Part shown: piece by piece, positions 17,682 to 25,870 of the stretch | Layout of the letters: every line of letters begins with the position of its first letter | Numbering within the stretch: the first letter of the stretch is position 1 | NCBI RefSeq assembly: GCF_013778455.1 | Contig: NZ_JACEHE010000004.1 | Coordinates: 310,001 to 374,000, forward strand | Length of the DNA stretch: 64,000 nt | From: Streptomyces himalayensis subsp. himalayensis | GTDB taxonomy: Bacteria > Actinomycetota > Actinomycetes > Streptomycetales > Streptomycetaceae | Direction: 5' to 3' | Notes under the pieces: generated by a model | The model's input: only the letters and a program-made list of their open reading frames with translations | What the model was told of the DNA's origin: nothing | The model's database searches: none | Program-made: the position numbers and the translations under genes

Positions 17682-18353
17682 ATGCCCCGAATGCTCTGGC
17701 AACGTCCCCTCATCCTTGCGACAGCCGCACTGGCCGTCGCCTCCGGCACCGCGTACGCCACACAGGCCCCGCAGAGTGCCGTCCAAGCCACAAACTATTC
17801 CGCGAGTGTCAACGACCTTCTCGGCAGCGACTCGGACTGCGCAAAGGGCGGGGAAGGTGGCAAGGGCGGTGAGGGCGGCAAGGGCGGCGAGCCGGGTAAG
17901 CCGGGTGAGCCCGGTAAGCCGGGTGAGCCGGCTCAGCCCGGAAACCCTGGTCAGCCGGGTGAACCAGGTCAGCCGGGTGAGCCGGGTGAGCCGGGTGAAC
18001 CAGGTCAGCCGGGTAAGCCGGGTGAACCAGGTCAGCCCGGTAAGCCGGGTGAACCAGGTCAGCCCGGCAAGCCGGGTGAACCAGGTCAGCCCGGCAAGCC
18101 GGGTGAGCCCGGTCAGCCCGGCAAGTCAGGCTGTCTCGAGCTCGAGGATCTTCCCGATAAACCGGAGGAAGAACTCACGGCGGCGGACAAGATGCAAATC
18201 GTGATGGCCGTGCTGTCCGGGCAGGTGTCGAAGGCCGAGGTGGCGAAGAAGTACGACGTCTCGGAAGAGGAGATCGACACCTGGGAGAAGCAGTTCCTCG
18301 AGGGTGACTGGGCGGCGCTGGCTGCAGAGGACAGCTTCCCCCGGAACCCCTGA
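17682..18353 (+). CDS. Secreted collagen-like protein with helix-turn-helix-like C-terminus
   Basis: A 223-residue protein from ATG 17682 with a GGAG site. A signal peptide ends near residue 26 (GTAYA). A short mature head ends at Cys53. Residues 57-149 are 31 Gly-X-Y triplets, mostly GEP, GQP and GKP, with one interruption where Ala84 replaces Gly. Cys151 follows directly, so two cysteines bracket the collagen-like rod. The C-terminal 70 residues are acidic and helical. The segment [23 protein letters not shown] plus the following [19 protein letters not shown] reads like the helix-turn-helix of IS3-type OrfA or DUF1153 proteins. A DNA-binding fold behind a signal peptide is odd; it may instead act as a trimerisation or adhesion module. 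Function unknown. Confidence 0.78.
   Translation: MPRMLWQRPLILATAALAVASGTAYATQAPQSAVQATNYSASVNDLLGSDSDCAKGGEGGKGGEGGKGGEPGKPGEPGKPGEPAQPGNPGQPGEPGQPGEPGEPGEPGQPGKPGEPGQPGKPGEPGQPGKPGEPGQPGKPGEPGQPGKSGCLELEDLPDKPEEELTAADKMQIVMAVLSGQVSKAEVAKKYDVSEEEIDTWEKQFLEGDWAALAAEDSFPRNP
17850..18128 (+). repeat. Collagen-like Gly-X-Y coding repeat
   Basis: 9-base and higher-order 27-base repeats (GGTGAACCAGGTCAGCCCGG followed by TAAGCCG). Copies in the second half are nearly identical, suggesting recent expansion. Confidence 0.85.
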
Positions 18354-18513
18354 CCGCAGCTGCGGACCCGGCCGTCCCCTCGACGGGTCTCAGCCCGGGG
18401 CGCTCCGACCCGATTCGGGCGGGGCGCCCACCTGGCGATCCCGCGAGGTCGCGTGGAAAGGGGGCGCGAAAATCCGAGCCTTCTCGGGAACCCTTTTTGG
18501 AAGAGAGAACTCC

Positions 18514-19059
18514 ATGCGTATCAACTCCTGGAAATTCCGTCTCGTTGTCGCGGCCACGACCGCCCTGATCGGCGGGGGCGCGCTGGCACCAGCCGCGACG
18601 GCGGCACCGCTGCCACAGGCCGACGCGCACCAGACGAGTGCCGGCCAGCGTCTCCCCACCGGGGACGATTCCAACGATGCGTTCGGCGAAGTCACAGTGG
18701 GCGAGGACAACGCCCGTCTCGGCGATCGAGCGTGTGCGGGCAACTGCAACGGGACCGTCAACGGCACCAATGGGAGCGATGGCGGGATCTGCGCCGGGCT
18801 CTGCAACGGCAGTGCGAACGGCGGCCGCGGCACCAATGGCGGGCCAGGCCAGAACGGCACCAACGGCGGCAACGGCGGGGTCTGCGTCGGGGTCTGCGGC
18901 GGGAGTGCCAACGGGGGCGACGGTGGCGATGGCGGGGACGCGGTCGACGGCGGAGACGGCGGCGACGGTGGGACGGGCGGCGACGGCGGGCTCTGCGTCG
19001 GCGTGGGCTGCGAGACCAGTGGTCAGGGCGGCCGCGGTGGCAACGGAGGCCAAGGCTGA
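18514..19059 (+). CDS. Secreted Gly-rich protein with Cys-x-Gly-x-Cys motifs
   Basis: A 181-residue protein from ATG 18514, preceded by GGAAGAGAG. The signal peptide ends near residue 31 (PAATAAP). A 35-residue acidic linker follows. The rest is built on four cysteine-pair motifs: CAGNC (74-78), CAGLC (93-97), CVGVC (124-128) and CVGVGC (161-166), the first three followed by NG or GG and a Ser/Thr-(Ala/Val)-Asn-Gly step. Gly/Asn/Asp runs separate them. There is no membrane anchor or sortase motif. Paired cysteines so close could form vicinal disulfide loops or bind metal; this is inference. It is the third of three secreted repeat proteins and ends in front of a 17-base-pair hairpin. Confidence 0.75.
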   Translation: MRINSWKFRLVVAATTALIGGGALAPAATAAPLPQADAHQTSAGQRLPTGDDSNDAFGEVTVGEDNARLGDRACAGNCNGTVNGTNGSDGGICAGLCNGSANGGRGTNGGPGQNGTNGGNGGVCVGVCGGSANGGDGGDGGDAVDGGDGGDGGTGGDGGLCVGVGCETSGQGGRGGNGGQG

Positions 19060-19078
19060 TGTCTACGGTTCCGTGCCC

Positions 19079-19117
19079 CGCCAACCGGACCGGCCCCTCC
19101 GGCCGGTCCGGTTGGCG
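19079..19117. terminator. Perfect 17-base-pair bidirectional hairpin
   Basis: CGCCAACCGGACCGGCC (19079-19095), 5-base loop, and its exact complement (19101-19117). It lies between the convergent Cys/Gly-rich gene and the phosphatase gene, so it can stop both. Confidence 0.8.
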
Positions 19118-19208
19118 CGGCGTACGGCTGGCCGCCACCAGGCGCCCGCAGTGCCGAGAGGCGCGGTGGAAGTTGTGTCCGACCCGGTCAGGCACCCGCA
19201 GAAGTGCC

Positions 19209-21656
19209 TCAGACCCCGGCAAGCGACTGCTCGGCCCAGATGGTCTTGCCGATGGGGGCATGCCGAGTGCCCCAGCGCTGCGAGAGCTGGGCGACCAGCA
19301 GCAGGCCCCGCCCCCCTTCGTCGAAGGTCCGGGCGCGCCGCATGTGCGGGGTGGTACTGCTCGAGTCGGAGACCTCGCAGATCAGGGTGCTGTTCTCATG
19401 GATCAGCCGCAGCTGGATGGGCGGATGGCCGTAGCGGATGGCATTGGTGACGAGCTCGCTGACCATCAACTCGGTGATGAAGATCGCGTCCTCCAGCCCC
19501 CAGGCCTCCAGCTGGTCGGTGGCGTTCTTGCGGGCCTGTGAGACTACGGCGGGGTCGGAGGCCAGGTCCCAGGCGGCGACGCGGTCGGCGTGGAGGGCCC
19601 TGGTGCGGGCGACGAGCAGGGCGATGTCGTCATCGGGGCGGTGGGTCAGCAGGGACGCGAGAACCCTGTCGCAGACCGTTTCCAGCGTCGCGGCGGGGAG
19701 CGCGAGGGCCGCGAACATCTTGTCCAGGGCTTCGTCGATGTCGTGGTCACGCGGCTCGAGCAGACCGTCGGTGTACAGCGCCAGGACGCTGCCCTCGGGC
19801 AGTTCCGTCTCGAAGGTCTCGAAGGGGAGGCCGCCCAGACCCAGCGGCGGTCCTGCGGGGACGTCGAGGAAGTAGACGGCGCCCTCAGGGGTGACCACGG
19901 CGGGCGGGGGATGGCCGGCCCGGGCGAGGGTGCAGTGCCGGGAGACCGGGTCGTAGACCGCGTACAGGCAGGTGGTGCCGATGCCCCCGGCGGTTTCGGC
20001 GGCGGGGTCCGCGCTGCCCTCGTCGGCGGACAGATGGATGACGAGGTCGTCGAGGTGGGTGAGCAGTTCGTCGGGCGGCAGGTCGACGTCGGCCAGCGTG
20101 CGCACGGCGGTGCGCAGCCGGCCCATGGTGGCGGAGGCACGGATGCCGTGGCCGACCACATCCCCCACGACGAGGGCCACCCGCGCTCCGGACAGCGGGA
20201 TCACGTCGAACCAGTCGCCGCCCACGCCGGCCCGGGTACCGGCGGGCAGATATCGGAAAGCGATCTCGAGTGCGGCCTGATCGGGCAGCGTGTGCGGGAG
20301 CAGGCTGCGCTGCAGGGTCATCGTGCTGGTGCGCTCCCGGGTGTACCGGCGGGCGTTATGGATGCTCACCGCCGCTCTGGCCGTGAGCTCCTCGGCCAGC
20401 AGCAGGTCGTCCGACTCGAACGCCTCCCGGCGCCGGTGACGGCTGAACAGTGCCACGCCGAGAGTGGTACCACGGGCACGGAGCGGCACGACCATCACCG
20501 AGTGCGTCCCGTAGTCCCGGATCCAGGCGGCTCCGGGGTCCTGTGCCGCCCATCGGGCGATGGCGGAGTCGGTCATCTCGTACAGCGCGGGACGGCCCGT
20601 TGCCAGGCACTCGGCCGGAGGCGAGAGCGCCGGGTATGCGCTCGTGTCGCCCACCGCGACCAGGGACTCCGGGCTCTCCTCGACGACCGACCGCAGCGCG
20701 GTGCGGCGCATGGTGACCGGGCCGGGCGACGCGGCGGACGCCGGCTCGTCGGCCTGCTGGGGGATGTCGAGCAGGTCGACGGCTGCGAAGTCCGCGAGCC
20801 GGGGGACGGCGACGTCGGCCAGGTCCTGCGCGGTGTGTGCGATGTCCAGAGTGGTACCGATACGGGCACCGGCCTCGTTCAGCAGCATCATCCGCTGCCG
20901 GGCGAGGTATTCCCCGGACCTGTCGTGTGCCGTCAGGCAGACCGCGCACACCCTGCCTTCGGGGTCCTTCAGTGGTGCGAAGGAGGTCGACCAGCCACGC
21001 TCCGGGCTCACACCCGTCGGCCGGATGTACGCCTCCACGTACTGCGGCTCACCTGTCTCCAGCGTCTGCCGCATCTTCCTCTCGGCCTCGTCGCTCACGG
21101 GATACGGCGCGATCTCCGGCAGGTGCAGCCCCTGCATCTGGGCCTCGGTGAGCGACATGGCGCGCTCCATGCCGGCGTTGGCCCCCACCAGCCGCAGATC
21201 GGTGTCGAAGATCGCCAGGATGTCGGGGGACTGGGTGAACGTCCATTCCCTCAGCGCCTGGCCTCCGGGCGTGAGCGGCCGCCCCGCCACGGCGGACACC
21301 ACAAGCCATTCGGTGATCCCGGTGTCCGTCGACCTGCGGTGCGCGAGCAGTACCGTCTCCAGCCGGTGGCCGTCCCGGTGCCGCAGCGCCACGCTGCCGC
21401 TCCATCGTTCCTGCCCGGCCGGGGTTCTTCGGCCTGCCGTTTCCTTGGCCTCATCGGCGAGCAGGCTCGCGGCCGGCCTGCCCACGATCTCGGAGGGCAC
21501 GTAGCCGAGCAGCCGCCCGGCACCCTCGCTCCACCCCGTCACGATGCCCTGCTCATCGATGGTGGCAGTAGCCGTGTACGCAGAGTCGAGCGAGGCGTCC
21601 GACTCGTCGGGCCGCTCGTCAGGAGGCTCGTCAGGAGGGGTGGGAAGTCGCTCCAT
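19209..21656 (-). CDS. PAS-PAS-GAF-SpoIIE phosphatase with HATPase domain
   Basis: An 815-residue signalling protein. From the N-terminus: a first PAS domain (about 25-125), a second PAS (138-255, FTQSPDILAIFDTDLRLVGAN), a GAF domain (265-435), a PP2C/SpoIIE phosphatase (460-680, with GGDWFDVIPL and VVGDVVGHG supplying the metal-binding aspartates), and an anti-sigma-type HATPase (690-812, ELMVSELVTNAIRYG and EGGRGLLLV). Proteins of this layout are numerous in streptomycetes and are thought to set the phosphorylation of anti-anti-sigma factors, with the HATPase part able to act as a serine kinase. No membrane segment is seen. It is divergent from the LuxR-type gene at 21995. No partner STAS protein is in the window. 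Confidence 0.92.
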   Translation of the reverse strand: MERLPTPPDEPPDERPDESDASLDSAYTATATIDEQGIVTGWSEGAGRLLGYVPSEIVGRPAASLLADEAKETAGRRTPAGQERWSGSVALRHRDGHRLETVLLAHRRSTDTGITEWLVVSAVAGRPLTPGGQALREWTFTQSPDILAIFDTDLRLVGANAGMERAMSLTEAQMQGLHLPEIAPYPVSDEAERKMRQTLETGEPQYVEAYIRPTGVSPERGWSTSFAPLKDPEGRVCAVCLTAHDRSGEYLARQRMMLLNEAGARIGTTLDIAHTAQDLADVAVPRLADFAAVDLLDIPQQADEPASAASPGPVTMRRTALRSVVEESPESLVAVGDTSAYPALSPPAECLATGRPALYEMTDSAIARWAAQDPGAAWIRDYGTHSVMVVPLRARGTTLGVALFSRHRRREAFESDDLLLAEELTARAAVSIHNARRYTRERTSTMTLQRSLLPHTLPDQAALEIAFRYLPAGTRAGVGGDWFDVIPLSGARVALVVGDVVGHGIRASATMGRLRTAVRTLADVDLPPDELLTHLDDLVIHLSADEGSADPAAETAGGIGTTCLYAVYDPVSRHCTLARAGHPPPAVVTPEGAVYFLDVPAGPPLGLGGLPFETFETELPEGSVLALYTDGLLEPRDHDIDEALDKMFAALALPAATLETVCDRVLASLLTHRPDDDIALLVARTRALHADRVAAWDLASDPAVVSQARKNATDQLEAWGLEDAIFITELMVSELVTNAIRYGHPPIQLRLIHENSTLICEVSDSSSTTPHMRRARTFDEGGRGLLLVAQLSQRWGTRHAPIGKTIWAEQSLAGV

Positions 21657-21994
21657 CGCCGCTCATCTCGCCCTTGCTCGGTCCTTTCCCTGCTGTCCCC
21701 ACGGGACTCTGCACGGCCAGGGCTCCAGCTCCACTGACCAGCATGATCCTGCCGGGCGTGGAGCACCAACGCAGCGTTGCCACAAGGCTCTGACCTGCTC
21801 AGAGGGGACGGCGCACGGTCGTCGGCTCGGAAGCCCTCGGGCGGGGTTGGAAAAATGTTCAGAAAGTGTGCAACGGCATGGAACCGGCCTCCGGACTCTT
21901 GGCGTGAATACGTGCAATAGCGACATTCCGGTCTTTCTCACCTGCTTCCGAGGGCGCGAGCAGCGAAGGCAAGCCGATCCGTCGGAGGACTCCC
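21657..21994. other. Divergent intergenic region, 338 bases
   Basis: Separates the phosphatase gene from the small LuxR-type gene. No coding sequence seen. GGAAC at about 21880 followed 18 bases later by CGTG is a weak resemblance to an ECF sigma promoter, and the 21850-21950 part is AT-richer than its surroundings. A GGAGGA ribosome site precedes ATG 21995. Confidence 0.35.
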
Positions 21995-22240
21995 ATGAGC
22001 TTCACCACCACGCCGCACACCGAAGCGCCCGCCGCCACGCAGCCCGCGCTGGACGCACTGGCCCCGCGTGAGCAGGAGACACTGCGACACATCGCCGCAG
22101 GGCACACCTACCTGCAGACAGCCCGCCACATGGGGCTCTCGAGGCACACGGTCGACGCGTACCTCCGCCGTATCCGGGCCAAGCTGGGAATCAACAGCAC
22201 GGCGGAACTCACACGGCTCGCCATCTCCCTCGGGCTGTGA
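21995..22240 (+). CDS. Small LuxR-type helix-turn-helix regulator
   Basis: An 81-residue protein consisting almost only of a GerE/LuxR helix-turn-helix: LAPREQETLRHIAAGHTYLQTARHMGLSRHTVDAYLRRIRAKLGINSTAELTRLAI spans about residues 22-77. There is no receiver or ligand-binding domain, so it is a stand-alone DNA-binding protein like other small orphan LuxR regulators. ATG 21995 has a GGAGGA site. It lies 40 bases upstream of the second DUF6777-like gene on the same strand, which suggests co-transcription and possible control of that gene or of the secreted protein cluster. That link is inferred from position. Confidence 0.85.
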   Translation: MSFTTTPHTEAPAATQPALDALAPREQETLRHIAAGHTYLQTARHMGLSRHTVDAYLRRIRAKLGINSTAELTRLAISLGL

Positions 22241-22280
22241 TTCCAGTGAGTCGGCCCGTTCCGCCGGCGAGGAGGAGCTC

Positions 22281-23909
22281 GTGACGCTCGAACCGCCATC
22301 GTCCAACCCTCCCGAGGGTCCGCCGCCCGGTCCGCTCGCGAGTCCCTCCGGGCCGAACCCGTCTCCGCCGCCGGCTCCGCCGGGCGGGCAGCCCAGCGGC
22401 GGAGGCCACGGCGGTTCGGGGAAGCCGGGCAAGGACTCGGGGAACCAAGGCCGTCCCAGGTGGAGGCCGTCGCGCAGGGTTTCGTTGATCGCCGTGGTGA
22501 TCGCGGCCGTCGTGGCCCTTGCCGCTGTCCTGACCCTTCCCGGCGGCGGCTCGCAGAACCAGGGTGAGGTCTTCCTCCAGGCCGCAGGGACGACGGGCCC
22601 GGACCCGTTCACGGAGTCGACGGCGCGGGACAGCTCCCCACCGGCCTCGCCGCCCTCCCTGCCAAGCCCCACGGAGACGCCCGAGGCGACACGAGGCGTG
22701 GAAGGGTCCGCTCCCGGCCTCTACAGCGGGACGCGGAACGTCTCCAGCTGCGATGTGGAGGGGCAGATCGCCGCGCTCGACGAGGATCCGGAGAAGAAGA
22801 AGGCGTTCGCCTCGGTTCTCGGCATCGAGCCCTCCGCGGTGCCCGACCATCTCCGGTCGCTCACACCCGTACAGCTGCGGGTGGACACCCGCGTCACCAA
22901 CCACAGCTACCGCGACGGCTCCGCGACCGGCTATCAGGCGGTCCTGCAGGCCGGTACGGCCGTCCTCGTCGACGACCGCGGTGTCCCGCGGGTGCGATGC
23001 GCCTGCGGAAACCCGCTGCTGCCGCCGGTCGCGCACAAGAGCGCACCCACAACGACCGGCGACTCCTGGCCCGCGTACCGGCCGTCGAACGTCGTGGTCG
23101 TGACACCCGCGCCCCAGCCGGTGGACGTGTTCGTCATGGTCGACCCGGACGAGGACGACTGGTTCTCGCGCCGACCGGGCGACACAGGCGCCCACGACCA
23201 GAAGACATCCCGGCCGACGAGTCCCACCATGCCGACTCCGCAGGCGACCGACTCCACTCCACCGGCCGAGGAACCGACGCCGACGACGGGCACGCCCTCC
23301 CCGAGCACGGACGCGTCGTCGCCGGACACCTCGTCTCCGGAGGCGCCGGAGTCCCCGGGGTCCGCGGAGTCCGCGGGCGAGTCCCCCGAGTCGCCGGGGG
23401 AGCCTCCTGAGTCGCCGGGCGAGTCCCCAGAGACGCCCAAGTCCCAGTCTCCTGAGCCCACTGAGTCCCCCGAATCGGCACGGTCGCCGGGCGAGTCGCC
23501 GCAGTCTCCTGACGAGGGTGAGTCGCCCAGTTCGCCGGCATCTCCCGAGTCGCCGGACTCGAGGGAGGCATCGGATCCGCCGTCGTACTCGGATGAGCCA
23601 TCGGACTCGGATGAGCCATCGGATTCGCGGGAGTCCGGGAAGTCGCCACAGTCGCAGAGCTCGCCGGACGCGGGAGAGACGCCCGGGCCGACGCAGTCGC
23701 AGCAACCTCCGCAGCAATCGGGAGGGGTCCCAGGGTCATCGGCGTCCCCGGAGTCTCCGGACTCGCCGAAGACCCCGGGCTCATCGGACTCCGAGGGCGC
23801 GACGAACGCCGCACCCGACACTCCTGGTCAGCCCGCCTCGACCGTTCCCTGGGTGTCGAAACGGTCCGGGAACGACTCCGGACCTCCCCAGGAGTCGATC
23901 AGAGGGTAG
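22281..23909 (+). CDS. DUF6777-like membrane-anchored protein B, Ser/Pro/Glu tail
   Basis: A 542-residue paralogue of the protein encoded at 14251. GTG 22281 has a clear GGAGGAG site. It has a Pro/Gly-rich head, a membrane helix at about 68-86 and the same extracellular domain (about 97-300), with EVFLQAAGTTGPDPFTESTA, TRNVSSCDVEGQI, LTPVQLRVDTRVTNHSYR and VRCACGNPL; the three cysteines are conserved. The domains are perhaps 70 percent identical by eye. The tail (about 305-542) differs entirely, being Ser/Pro/Glu/Asp-rich with SPESP, EPSDSDEPSDS and similar steps, acidic and without Lys runs. As the domain is conserved and the tail is not, the tail probably acts as a spacer or charged brush in the wall. 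Function unknown. Confidence 0.8.
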   Translation: MTLEPPSSNPPEGPPPGPLASPSGPNPSPPPAPPGGQPSGGGHGGSGKPGKDSGNQGRPRWRPSRRVSLIAVVIAAVVALAAVLTLPGGGSQNQGEVFLQAAGTTGPDPFTESTARDSSPPASPPSLPSPTETPEATRGVEGSAPGLYSGTRNVSSCDVEGQIAALDEDPEKKKAFASVLGIEPSAVPDHLRSLTPVQLRVDTRVTNHSYRDGSATGYQAVLQAGTAVLVDDRGVPRVRCACGNPLLPPVAHKSAPTTTGDSWPAYRPSNVVVVTPAPQPVDVFVMVDPDEDDWFSRRPGDTGAHDQKTSRPTSPTMPTPQATDSTPPAEEPTPTTGTPSPSTDASSPDTSSPEAPESPGSAESAGESPESPGEPPESPGESPETPKSQSPEPTESPESARSPGESPQSPDEGESPSSPASPESPDSREASDPPSYSDEPSDSDEPSDSRESGKSPQSQSSPDAGETPGPTQSQQPPQQSGGVPGSSASPESPDSPKTPGSSDSEGATNAAPDTPGQPASTVPWVSKRSGNDSGPPQESIRG

Positions 23910-24005
23910 ACCCTGAAGTCGCATTTCACGCCGGACAAAGGGCGTTCAGGCGGCCCGGGGGACCGGACCAAGCATGTGACAGACCACCGGGGCGGCGGTG
24001 CCCCT

Positions 24006-24668
24006 TCAGCGCCGCCGTCGGATCGCGACGAAGATCAGCGCGGCCACCGCGGCCGCGGCCAGCACCGCGGCCACCGCGCGCTTGGCGACGGGCAGGCCCG
24101 CGGTCCGTACCAGGTCGATCGGCTCCGCCTCGACGGGAGCGGGGCGCTCAGCCACGGCGGCCTCGGTAGCCTCCGCAGCCGCCGGGGCCCCCGCACCCGC
24201 CACGGCCTCCGCGGCCGCCGCCGGAGGCGCCGTGAGCTGCTCCGACAGGCAGTCGGCGAACTGGCCGACGAGTTTCTCGCCCACCTCGGCCATGACGCCG
24301 CGCCCGAACTGAGCCGGCCGCCCGGTGATCGCTAGGTCGGTCCGTACCGAGACATGGGTGGCGCCGTCCTGCTCGGTCAGCGTGCCGGTGACGGTGGCCC
24401 TGGCCGTGCCCGGCCCGCGGGTCTCCCTGCCGCTGGCGCCCAGGACCAGTCGGTGCGCGCTCTCGTCCAGTTCTTCGAAGACGGCTGTACCCCGGTACGT
24501 GACCGTGATCGGGCCGACCTTCACCTTGACCGTGCCGGTGACGGTCTTGCCGTCGAACTCCTCCACCGTCGCGCCGGGCATGCAGGGCGCCACGCGCTCG
24601 ATGTCCAGCAGCACCCGCCATGCCTCGTCGACCGCGACGGGGACGGTGAACTCGTGGTGCAACTCCAT
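24006..24668 (-). CDS. coxG: CoxG-like SRPBCC protein with membrane tail
   Basis: A 220-residue protein. Residues 1-148 form the CoxG-type START/SRPBCC domain, recognisable from MELHHEFTVPVAVDEAW, CMPGATVEE, VKVKVGPITVTYRG and GPGTARATVTGTL. An Ala/Glu/Pro linker follows (150-190). A hydrophobic helix at about 194-213 ends in RRRR, so the protein is tail-anchored with the domain in the cytosol. CoxG is reported to tether CO dehydrogenase to the membrane or to pass on its electrons to quinone in aerobic CO oxidisers. Here it is the last gene of the seven-gene minus-strand operon, 71 bases after xdhC. The domain call is strong; its partner is presumably the CoxLMS enzyme upstream. Confidence 0.88.
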   Translation of the reverse strand: MELHHEFTVPVAVDEAWRVLLDIERVAPCMPGATVEEFDGKTVTGTVKVKVGPITVTYRGTAVFEELDESAHRLVLGASGRETRGPGTARATVTGTLTEQDGATHVSVRTDLAITGRPAQFGRGVMAEVGEKLVGQFADCLSEQLTAPPAAAAEAVAGAGAPAAAEATEAAVAERPAPVEAEPIDLVRTAGLPVAKRAVAAVLAAAAVAALIFVAIRRRR

Positions 24669-24711
24669 GCTGTCCTCCTGGCGTTCCTCGCTCGCTCGAC
24701 GCGTTCCTCAC

Positions 24712-24750
24712 CACTGCACTCACTGCAGCTCACTGCGGCTCACTGCGGCG
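24712..24750. repeat. 10-base tandem repeat overlapping the xdhC end
   Basis: Four copies of CACTGCRGCT (24712, 24721, 24731, 24741), running from the coxG-xdhC gap into the final codons of xdhC. Confidence 0.75.
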
Positions 24751-25870
24751 CAGTGTCCGACTGCGGTGCCGTGTTCCGGGGATGGATCGCCCCGGCCGTC
24801 GCCGTCAGCGGAGTGCCGGTACCGCCCCAGCGCAGGGCGACGATCTCCGCAGCGACGGAGACGGCCACCTCCTCGGGCGTACGGGCCCCGAGGTCGAGGC
24901 CGACCGGCGACCTGAGCCGGTCCAGCTCCTCCTCGCTGACCCCCGCCTCCCGCAGCCGCTTCATACGGTCGTCGTGGGTGCGGCGGCTGCCCATCGCACC
25001 GATGTACGCCGCCGGTCGGCGCAGCGCCTCCTCCAGTAGCGGCACGTCGAACTTCGGGTCATGGGTGAGCACACAGATCACCGTGCGGTGGTCGGTGTCG
25101 GTGCCGCTCAGATAGCGGTGCGGCCACTCCACGACGACCTCGACGCCCTCGGGGAACCGCTTCGGCGTGGCGAACACCGGCCGGGCGTCGCACACCGTCA
25201 CCCGGTAGCCGAGGAAGTCGCCGATGCGGGCCACCGCCGCCGCGTAGTCGATCGCGCCGAAGACCAGCATCCGCGGTGGTGGGGCGAAGGAGTGGAGGAA
25301 CACCGTGACGGCGTCCTCCCGCCTCTCCCCGTGCGGGCCGTAGTGCCGCTGCCCGGTGGCGCCCTGCGCCAGCTCGCCCCGCGCGTCCGCGGTGACGGCC
25401 ACGTCCAGTCCGGTCGAGCCCAGTGACCCGGACACCCGGTCCGGCCACACGGCCAGCGTGGCGCCGAGCGGCGCCGGGCCGTCGATGACCGTCGCCACGG
25501 TGACCGGCCGGCCCGCGGCGACCGACTCGGCGACATCACCGAACGAGGGGTCCGTTTCCGGCGACACGGACCGTACGAGCAGCGTGATCTCGCCGCCGCA
25601 GGTGAGGCCGACGGCGAACGCGTCGTCGTCGCTGTAGCCGAACGTCTCGAGTTGTGCCTCGCCGCTCTCCACGACCTCCTGGGCCAGCTCGAAGACGGCG
25701 CCCTCCACACAGCCGCCCGAGACGCTGCCCACGACCTCGTCACCCGGGCCCACCGCCATCGACGCCCCGGGATCGCGCGGTGCGCTGCGGCTGACCGCGA
25801 CGACGGTGGCCAGCCCGAACGGCGACCCCTGCGCGTACCACTGGCTGAGCGCCGGAAGGATCTCACGCAT
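24740..25870 (-). CDS. xdhC: XdhC/CoxI family maturation factor
   Basis: A 376-residue protein with the N-terminal XdhC/CoxI domain (about 1-85: WYAQGSPFGLATVVAVSRSAPRDPGA, GSVSGGCVEGAV) and a C-terminal Rossmann-like XdhC_C domain (about 205-345: MLVFGAIDYAAAVARIGDFLGYRV, DARP, YIGAMGSRRT). Family members bind molybdenum cofactor and help sulfurate and insert it into xanthine-dehydrogenase-type enzymes. It starts 8 bases inside the VWA-protein gene, so the two are translationally coupled. It is therefore part of the coxSLM operon and would mature the CoxL subunit in the cytosol. Confidence 0.92.
   Translation of the reverse strand: MREILPALSQWYAQGSPFGLATVVAVSRSAPRDPGASMAVGPGDEVVGSVSGGCVEGAVFELAQEVVESGEAQLETFGYSDDDAFAVGLTCGGEITLLVRSVSPETDPSFGDVAESVAAGRPVTVATVIDGPAPLGATLAVWPDRVSGSLGSTGLDVAVTADARGELAQGATGQRHYGPHGERREDAVTVFLHSFAPPPRMLVFGAIDYAAAVARIGDFLGYRVTVCDARPVFATPKRFPEGVEVVVEWPHRYLSGTDTDHRTVICVLTHDPKFDVPLLEEALRRPAAYIGAMGSRRTHDDRMKRLREAGVSEEELDRLRSPVGLDLGARTPEEVAVSVAAEIVALRWGGTGTPLTATAGAIHPRNTAPQSDTAPQ

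Noticed and set aside
16905..18128. CRISPR array
   Set aside because: The repeats are contiguous, in frame and encode Gly-rich or collagen-like protein; there are no unique spacers.
17482..18204. Overlapping frame reading [13 protein letters not shown] repeats
   Set aside because: It is the out-of-frame reading of the collagen repeat, without signal peptide or ribosome site support.
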